Positions 6,843 through 11,237 of a stretch of DNA of 11,237 bases are shown here, one piece after another (position 1 is the first letter of the stretch; each line of letters starts with the position of its first letter). The stretch lies in contig JAPPNY010000218.1 of assembly GCA_028818385.1 (NCBI GenBank), positions 1 to 11,237 of the forward strand, read 5' to 3'. Origin of the DNA: Spirochaetaceae bacterium. GTDB lineage: Bacteria > Spirochaetota > Spirochaetia > SZUA-6 > Bin103. The notes under the pieces were generated by a model that was given only the letters and a program-made list of their open reading frames with translations, was not told where the DNA came from and ran no database searches. The translations under genes were made by a program, and so were the position numbers.

Positions 6843-7927
6843 GCGATCCCCCGGGCGGAGAGCGGCGAGCCGATCGCCGTGAGCGCCGGGTCGATGCTTA
6901 CGCGGGCGCGGCGCAGTTCCTCCAGCGTCCGCGATCCCGTCAGCAGCATGACCGCGCGCAGCACGCGCCCGAGCAGCCGGATGCGCTGCGCGACCCGTTC
7001 CGCGCCGCCTTCGAACACGTCCTTGATGAACGGCAGGGCCAGCGCGCCGATCTCGGCCCCCAGGGCGACCGCCTTGGCCAGGTCCTGGCCGCGGCGCAGG
7101 CCGCCGGAGGCGATGATCGAACCGGACAGCCGCGGCTCGTCGCGCATGGCGGCAAGCACCGCGGCGGTGGGATTGCCCCAGTCGGCGAGCTCGCGCGCCG
7201 CTTCCGCGTCGTCGCCCTGCAGGCGGTACGCTTCCACCAGCACCCAGTTGGTGCCACCGGCTCCGGCCACGTCGACATACTCCACACCGGCGTCCAGCAG
7301 CCTGAGCGCCGTGGAGACGGAGATGCCGAAGCCGGTTTCCTTGACGATCACCGGCAGCCGGCAATGCTCGGTGAACTCCGCGATCGCGGCCTCCAGGCCG
7401 CGGAAGCTGCGGTCGCCGTCTTGCTGGAACAACTCCTGGCCGGGGTTCAGATGCAGCGCGATCGCCTGCACCCGCAGGTGCTCCAGGGCATCGGTGACCC
7501 GGCCGTGGTCGATCTCGCGGAGTTGCGCGGCGGCCAGGTTGGCGATCACCGGCACGTCCGGCGCCTCGGCCTTGACCGCGAAGTGGTCGAGCACGCCGGG
7601 GTTCTCGATCCCCACGCGCATCGAGCCCAGGCCGACGGCCACGCCGCACTCCTGCGCCGCGATCGCGAGGTCACGGTTCGCGTCGCGACCCTGGTGCGTG
7701 CCGCCGGTCATGCAGGAGATCATCAGCGGCAGCGCGAGCTCGGCCCCCAGGAAGCCGGTCGTGGTGTCGATCTCGTCCAGGTCCAGTTCCGGCAGCGCTT
7801 CGTGCTCGAAACGGACCAGCTCGAAGCCGGTCCCCGCGCTGCTGGAGATGTCCTCCTCGGGGCCGTCGACGCACGCGTCGAGATGGCTCTTCTTGCGAGA
7901 CTGAATGGGCGACAGGGGAAAGGACAC
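6839..7927 (-). CDS. fni: Type 2 isopentenyl-diphosphate delta-isomerase (FMN-dependent)
   Basis: A 362-residue cytoplasmic flavoenzyme interconverting isopentenyl and dimethylallyl diphosphate, the two isoprenoid building blocks, using reduced FMN and magnesium. Family landmarks run in order: R11-K-K-S-H-L, the A-L-P-E-L-D-L-D-E-I-D stretch near 44-54, M73-T-G-G-T, G99-L-G-S-M-R, N130-L-A-A-A-Q-L, H159-L-N-P-G-Q-E165 (Gln/Glu near magnesium), K196-E-T-G-F-G, G222-A-G-G-T-N-W and S274-G-G-L-R-R-G. Length is normal. I chose the GTG at 7927 because the conserved R-K-K-x-H segment follows within ten residues. An upstream frame continues but is only a shadow of maf. First gene of a three-gene unit; its stop overlaps the amidase start. 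Only 32 bases separate it from the divergent maf. Confidence 0.95.
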   Translation of the reverse strand: MSFPLSPIQSRKKSHLDACVDGPEEDISSSAGTGFELVRFEHEALPELDLDEIDTTTGFLGAELALPLMISCMTGGTHQGRDANRDLAIAAQECGVAVGLGSMRVGIENPGVLDHFAVKAEAPDVPVIANLAAAQLREIDHGRVTDALEHLRVQAIALHLNPGQELFQQDGDRSFRGLEAAIAEFTEHCRLPVIVKETGFGISVSTALRLLDAGVEYVDVAGAGGTNWVLVEAYRLQGDDAEAARELADWGNPTAAVLAAMRDEPRLSGSIIASGGLRRGQDLAKAVALGAEIGALALPFIKDVFEGGAERVAQRIRLLGRVLRAVMLLTGSRTLEELRRARVSIDPALTAIGSPLSARGIA

Positions 7928-7959
7928 CGTGAACCTGCCGTTAGTATGGCACGCGTCAG

Positions 7960-8589
7960 ATGTCGCCGCGAATGATCGTGCTGGCCTCCGGTTCGGAGGG
8001 CCGCCGCGAACTGTTGCGCCGGGAGGGGCTGCCGTTCGTCGCGATCTCGAGCGGTGTGGAAGAACCGCCGCCTTCGCCCGCCGAGTCGGCCTGGCCGGAT
8101 GTCTACACCCGCCGGCTCGCGCGAGACAAGGCGATGGCGGTGGGCGCCCGTCTGGGAGCCATCCCTTCCCTGGCGGAGTCGGTCCGGGCCGGGGCGCCCC
8201 CGCCGCTCGTGCTGGGCTGCGACACCTGCATCCACGTGGACGGCGCAATCCTGGGCAAGCCGCGGGATGCCCGCCAGGCCGCCGGGTTTCTGCGAACGCT
8301 GGCGGGCCGCGAGCATCGCGTGATCAGCGGCCTGTGCGTGATCGACGCCCATACCGGCTCCGTCCACGAGACCAGCGTCGAGAGCACCGTGCGCGTGCGA
8401 AGGATGAGCAGCAATGTGCTCCGGGACTACCTGCGGAGCGGCGAGTGGGCCGGCGCGGCCGGAGGATACCGTGTGCAGGGGAAGGGGGCGCGGCTGATCG
8501 AGCGCATCCACGGCTCGCACAGCAATGTGGTCGGCTTGCCACTGGAGGCCCTGTATGGCATCTTGCAGCAAACCGATACCCTGGAATAA
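7960..8589 (+). CDS. maf: Maf-like nucleoside triphosphate pyrophosphatase
   Basis: A 209-residue Maf/HAM1-superfamily enzyme that hydrolyses non-canonical or excess nucleoside triphosphates to monophosphates, a house-cleaning function; members have also been tied to septum formation. Motifs follow the family order: A9-S-G-S-E-G-R-R, E34-E35 after a Gly-Val, K57 in A-R-D-K-A, D88 in G-C-D-T, K100-P, and a C-terminal G-E-W-A-G-A-A-G-G-Y-R-V-Q173-G followed by G-S-H-S-N-V-V-G-L-P. The usual Lys in the K-A-G-G-Y stretch is Ala here. The start at 7960 has no strong Shine-Dalgarno, and an ATG at 7972 is an alternative. It lies 36 bases upstream of rpsB on the same strand and is probably cotranscribed with the translation genes. 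Which nucleotides it prefers cannot be read. Confidence 0.93.
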   Translation: MSPRMIVLASGSEGRRELLRREGLPFVAISSGVEEPPPSPAESAWPDVYTRRLARDKAMAVGARLGAIPSLAESVRAGAPPPLVLGCDTCIHVDGAILGKPRDARQAAGFLRTLAGREHRVISGLCVIDAHTGSVHETSVESTVRVRRMSSNVLRDYLRSGEWAGAAGGYRVQGKGARLIERIHGSHSNVVGLPLEALYGILQQTDTLE

Positions 8590-8625
8590 CCACAACCAGC
8601 CAGGGAACCAACCAAGGGGGAGAGC

Positions 8626-9612
8626 GTGGCGGTAGTCACGATGAAGAACCTCCTGGAGTCCGGCGTGCACTTCGGCCATCAGACCAAGCGCTGGGACCCC
8701 AGGATGCGCAGATACATTTTTGCCGAGCGCAACGGCATCCATATCATCGACCTGCAGAAGACGATCGCGGCCATCAAGAGTTCGTACGACGTGGTTCGCC
8801 AGGTCGTGCTGGAAGGAAAGTCCGTGCTGTTCGTGGGCACCAAGAAGCAGGCCCAGCAGTCGATCGAGCGCGAAGCGAAGCGGTGCCAGATGTTCTACGT
8901 GAACAATCGTTGGCTCGGCGGCATGCTGACCAACTTCTCGACCATCAAGCGATCGCTGCTGAAGCTCAAGAAGATCGAGAAGATGGAAGTGGACGGCACG
9001 TTCCGCAATCTCACCAAGAAAGAGATCTCGCTGATGCTCAAGGAGCGGGCGCGCCTGGAGCGCAACCTCGGCGGCATCAAGGAGATGAAGGAGCTTCCCG
9101 GCGTCGTGTTCATCATCGACACGCGCAACGAGTCCATCGCGGTGGACGAGGCGCGTGCCGTCGGCGTGCCGATCGTCGCGGTGGTGGATACCAACAGCAA
9201 TCCGGAGGGCATCGACTATCCCATTCCCGGCAATGATGACGCGATCCGCGCCATCAACCTCTTCACGCAGATCATCGCCAATGCCGTGGTCGAGGCGGAG
9301 AACGAGGTGGGTCTGGAGGTGATCGAGAACCTGCAGGATGACGAGATGTCCGAGGAGTATGCGGGTTATCCCGAGCAGGCCGCCGACGGCCGGGACGAAG
9401 GGGAAAAAGAAGAAGAACAGGACGAGGTGGAGACGGTCGCGCTCGGCGAAACGCTGCAGGCCGATGATCCGGACGCCCCGGAGCGGTTCACCGATCAGGA
9501 CTACTCCGACTTCGACCCCTCCAAGTACGAGCGTGACGAGACGGCTGCCGAGCAGCAGACCGTGGAAGAGACCGCCGGAATCGACGAAGACCGGCTCTAC
9601 GAAGACCTGTGA
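8626..9612 (+). CDS. rpsB: 30S ribosomal protein S2 with long acidic C-terminal tail
   Basis: Ribosomal protein S2, needed late in 30S assembly together with S1. Residues 1-228 are a standard S2 core: G13-V-H-F-G-H-Q, R22-W-D-P-R-M, the [10 protein letters not shown] segment at 67-76, N93[10 protein letters not shown] and D165-T-R-N-E. Residues about 229-328 form an extension absent from the ~240-residue E. coli protein. It is very acidic (about 38 Asp/Glu against 6 Lys/Arg), probably disordered, and ends D-R-L-Y-E-D-L. C-terminal extensions of S2 are known in several lineages. The GTG start follows AAGGGGGAGA (8614-8623). With only 36 bases after maf there is little room for a separate leader. 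The last codons overlap tsf by four bases (GTGA). Confidence 0.98.
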   Translation: MAVVTMKNLLESGVHFGHQTKRWDPRMRRYIFAERNGIHIIDLQKTIAAIKSSYDVVRQVVLEGKSVLFVGTKKQAQQSIEREAKRCQMFYVNNRWLGGMLTNFSTIKRSLLKLKKIEKMEVDGTFRNLTKKEISLMLKERARLERNLGGIKEMKELPGVVFIIDTRNESIAVDEARAVGVPIVAVVDTNSNPEGIDYPIPGNDDAIRAINLFTQIIANAVVEAENEVGLEVIENLQDDEMSEEYAGYPEQAADGRDEGEKEEEQDEVETVALGETLQADDPDAPERFTDQDYSDFDPSKYERDETAAEQQTVEETAGIDEDRLYEDL

Positions 9613-10466
9613 GCCCTGCCGGACCCTCGGTTGTCACGGCAGCCGCGGTTAAGGAGTTGCGCGCCATGACCGGCGCCGGCATGATGGACTGCAAGACGGC
9701 GCTGGTCGAGGCGGACGGCGACCTGCAGGCGGCCGAGCGCAGGCTCAAGGAGCAGGGCCTTGCCGCGGCGGCCAAGCGCGTCGGCCGGGCGGCCGACGAG
9801 GGACGGGTATTCGCAGCCGTTCGGAACGGCGCCGCCGCCCTGCTCGAACTGTCGAGCGAGACCGACTTCGTCGCCCGCAACGATCAATTCGTGGAGTTGG
9901 GGCGGTCGCTGGTCGTGCATGCCCTGGAGCAGGCCCTGCAGGAACCAGATGAGCACATGCAGGAGGCGATCGGCGACCTTGCTTCCCGCATCCGCGAGAA
10001 CATCGGCTTCAAGCGGTGCGCGGTGGTAGCCGTCGACGCCGCAGCGGGCGAGCATGTCGCGGACTACGTGCACGGCGAGGGTTCGATCGGCGTGCTGGTC
10101 AAGCTTCGCACCGGCGGAACGGTCGACGAAGAGGTGCGACAGACCGCGCACGATCTGGCGCTGCACGTGGCTGCGTTCGCGCCGCGCTTCCTGTCACCGG
10201 ATGACGTGGATGCCTCCTACCGTGACGAGCAGGAGCAGATCTTCCGCACGCAGGCAGAGGCGCTCGGCAAGCCGGAGAAGGTCACGGAGGGGATCGTCCG
10301 CGGCAAGCTGGGCAAGCACCTGTCGGAGATCTGTCTGCTGGAGCAGGGATTCGTGAAGGACGAGAAGCAGAAGGTGAAGCAGGTCCTTGCCGGCCTCGGC
10401 AAGCGCCTCGGAGAGAAGGTGAGCGTCGCCGAATTCCGCTACTTCAAGGTGGGCGAGCAGGACTGA
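9609..10466 (+). CDS. tsf: Elongation factor Ts
   Basis: A 285-residue guanine-nucleotide exchange factor that recharges EF-Tu by displacing GDP. The N-terminal UBA-like domain reads V14-K-E-L-R, T21-G-A-G-M-M-D-C-K and A-L-V-E-A-D-G-D. The core domain carries the EF-Tu-contacting T85-D-F-V88 within [11 protein letters not shown]-terminal helical part with K-V-K-Q and a final F-R-Y-F-K-V-G-E follows, as in full-length bacterial EF-Ts. The GTG start overlaps the rpsB stop as GTGA and lacks its own strong Shine-Dalgarno, so translation is probably coupled to rpsB, which would suit their usual co-expression. It is followed after 42 bases by frr; no pyrH lies between. Confidence 0.98.
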   Translation: MSPAGPSVVTAAAVKELRAMTGAGMMDCKTALVEADGDLQAAERRLKEQGLAAAAKRVGRAADEGRVFAAVRNGAAALLELSSETDFVARNDQFVELGRSLVVHALEQALQEPDEHMQEAIGDLASRIRENIGFKRCAVVAVDAAAGEHVADYVHGEGSIGVLVKLRTGGTVDEEVRQTAHDLALHVAAFAPRFLSPDDVDASYRDEQEQIFRTQAEALGKPEKVTEGIVRGKLGKHLSEICLLEQGFVKDEKQKVKQVLAGLGKRLGEKVSVAEFRYFKVGEQD

Positions 10467-10495
10467 TGGGCGGACAGGCAGTTACGACCGGATTT

Positions 10496-10501
10496 GGGGA
10501 G
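10496..10501 (+). promoter_or_regulatory. Ribosome binding site deciding the frr start
   Basis: GGGGAG seven bases before the ATG at 10509. A TTG at 10494 in the same frame would add five residues but would itself overlap this site and have no Shine-Dalgarno, so the ATG is preferred. The resulting 184 residues fit the family. Confidence 0.7.
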
Positions 10502-10508
10502 AACACAC

Positions 10509-11063
10509 ATGGCTGACGCGACCGCGGATGCGAGGAAGCGCATGACCAAGGCGATTCAGGCGCTGGAGTCGGAGTTCCGCACCATCCGGACCGGCCGGGC
10601 CTCCGCATCGCTGTTCGACCGCATCACGGTGCGGTACTACGACCAGGACATGCCCCTGAATCAGGTGGCCACGATCACCGTGCCGGAAGCGCGTCTGGTC
10701 GTGATCCAGCCCTGGGACCTCTCTCTCCTGGGGGAAGTCGAGCGCGCGATCCAGAAGTCCGACCTGTCGTTCAACCCCAGCAACGACGGAAAGGTGATCC
10801 GCATAGCCATTCCTCAGCTCACCGCCGAACGCCGGCAGGAGATCGCCAAGTTGGCCCGGGCGGCAGGGGAGCGCGCTCGCGTCGGCATTCGCAACGTGCG
10901 GCGCGACGCCAACGAGGCGATCAAGAAAGCGCAGAAGGACGGTGACACCTCGGAGGACGACGCGCGTCGCATGACGGGGGAAATCCAGAAGCTGACCGAC
11001 GCTCAGATTGCCAAAATCGGCGACTTGGTGGAGCAGAAGGAGCAGGAGATCCTTTCGATATAG
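10509..11063 (+). CDS. frr: Ribosome recycling factor
   Basis: A 184-residue ribosome recycling factor, which with EF-G splits post-termination ribosomes into subunits. It is almost the same length as the E. coli protein (185). The three-helix bundle and small beta domain are readable: I26-R-T-G-R-A-S-A-S at the end of helix 1, beta-domain strands from about 31 to 104 including T-I-T-V-P-E-A-R and I-Q-P-W-D, and the signature R128-N-V-R-R-D-A-N135 followed by K-K-A-Q-K-D-G-D-T-S-E-D-D-A-R-R. It is the last intact gene of the maf-rpsB-tsf-frr block. In most bacteria pyrH sits between tsf and frr; here it does not, an arrangement I recall from treponemes. Confidence 0.98.
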   Translation: MADATADARKRMTKAIQALESEFRTIRTGRASASLFDRITVRYYDQDMPLNQVATITVPEARLVVIQPWDLSLLGEVERAIQKSDLSFNPSNDGKVIRIAIPQLTAERRQEIAKLARAAGERARVGIRNVRRDANEAIKKAQKDGDTSEDDARRMTGEIQKLTDAQIAKIGDLVEQKEQEILSI

Positions 11064-11095
11064 GAGTCTCACCGGCTCCCAGGAGAGGGTTGGGG

Positions 11096-11237
11096 ATGGC
11101 GGCACCCGCTTCGCGGCCCCCCGGGGCCCGGAAGGAATCGGGGCGGGCCCCCCCCCCCCGCCCGGCCCCCCCCCCCCCGCCCCCGCGGGCGGGCGCCCCC
11201 CCGGGGGGGGTTTGGGGGGGGGGGGGCGGGGGGATAA
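11096..11237 (+). CDS. Possible start of the next operon gene, running off the window
   Basis: An ATG at 11096 follows AGGAGAGGG (11081-11089) with good spacing, 32 bases after the frr stop, and the frame stays open to the window end. The first ~16 codons look ordinary (M-A-A-P-A-S-R-P-P-G-A-R-K-E-S-G), but after about 11141 the frame is only Pro/Gly codons from homopolymers, so product and even reality are uncertain. In spirochaetes as I remember them, uppS (undecaprenyl diphosphate synthase) follows frr. The sequence neither supports nor excludes that here. Confidence 0.2.
   Translation, partial: MAAPASRPPGARKESGRAPPPRPAPPPPPPRAGAPPGGVWGGGGGGI
11141..11237. other. C/G homopolymer tail, probably low-quality contig end
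   Basis: Almost every base from about 11141 is C or G, in runs of up to about 13 C and then 13 G, with only a few other bases until a final GATAA. This differs sharply from the well-behaved coding DNA before it and lies at the very end. Accumulated poly-G and poly-C read errors at a contig terminus explain it better than biology. Confidence 0.7.

Noticed and set aside
6842..7649. Upstream extension of the amidase frame across fni
   Set aside because: The residues are Arg/Pro/Gly-rich shadow sequence; fni in the other frame carries all family motifs.
7942..7947. TAGTAT as a -10 box for maf
   Set aside because: No acceptable -35 at the right distance, and it would leave an almost leaderless transcript; too weak to list.
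7928..8248. Upstream extension of the fni frame to 469 residues
   Set aside because: It lies over maf on the opposite strand and lacks conservation-like composition; the conserved fni N-terminal segment begins just after the GTG at 7927.

Overview
The window is high-GC bacterial DNA (by eye about 70% over most of its length). It looks like one contig end of a metagenomic or draft assembly, because the last ~100 bases collapse into C and G homopolymer runs. The core gene block maf-rpsB-tsf-frr, with tsf followed directly by frr and no pyrH between them, and an S2 protein that opens [19 protein letters not shown], most resemble what I remember of spirochaetes. A high-GC, free-living or host-associated member of the Spirochaetota is my best guess. 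This is inference from gene order and protein flavour, not a search result.

Layout, left to right. (1) 16-1131, minus: an uncharacterised 371-residue protein with two copies of a Cys zinc-knuckle-like motif, an HNH-like central motif and a hydrophobic C-terminal hairpin. It has visibly lower GC than the rest and looks like accessory DNA. (2) 1132-1643: about 510 bases with no convincing gene. (3) 1644-3045, minus: a two-gene unit, a MazG-type nucleotide pyrophosphohydrolase followed 4 bases later by a Gfo/Idh/MocA sugar-type oxidoreductase. (4) 3113-3985, plus: nfo (endonuclease IV), divergent from mazG and overlapping tail to tail with the next unit. (5) 3967-7927, minus: a tightly packed three-gene unit in the order fni (type 2 isopentenyl diphosphate isomerase), an amidase-signature hydrolase and a six-hairpin-glycosidase-like protein distantly resembling GH127/DUF1680. 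(6) 7960-11063, plus: maf, rpsB, tsf, frr, the translation core operon. (7) 11064-11237: a possible start of the next gene, then unreliable sequence.

How the parts fit. Maf and MazG remove unwanted nucleotides, and endonuclease IV repairs abasic and oxidised DNA, so there is a loose genome-hygiene theme around a translation operon. Fni belongs to isoprenoid synthesis. The amidase, the glycosidase-like protein and the oxidoreductase look like small-molecule or carbohydrate catabolism, but their substrates cannot be read from sequence.

I see no CRISPR array, transposase, tRNA or rRNA. The most unusual items are the zinc-knuckle/HNH-like/membrane protein at the left end and the GH127-like protein, which appears to have lost the cysteines that define catalysis in the characterised family member. 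Neither amounts to a demonstrated new system.
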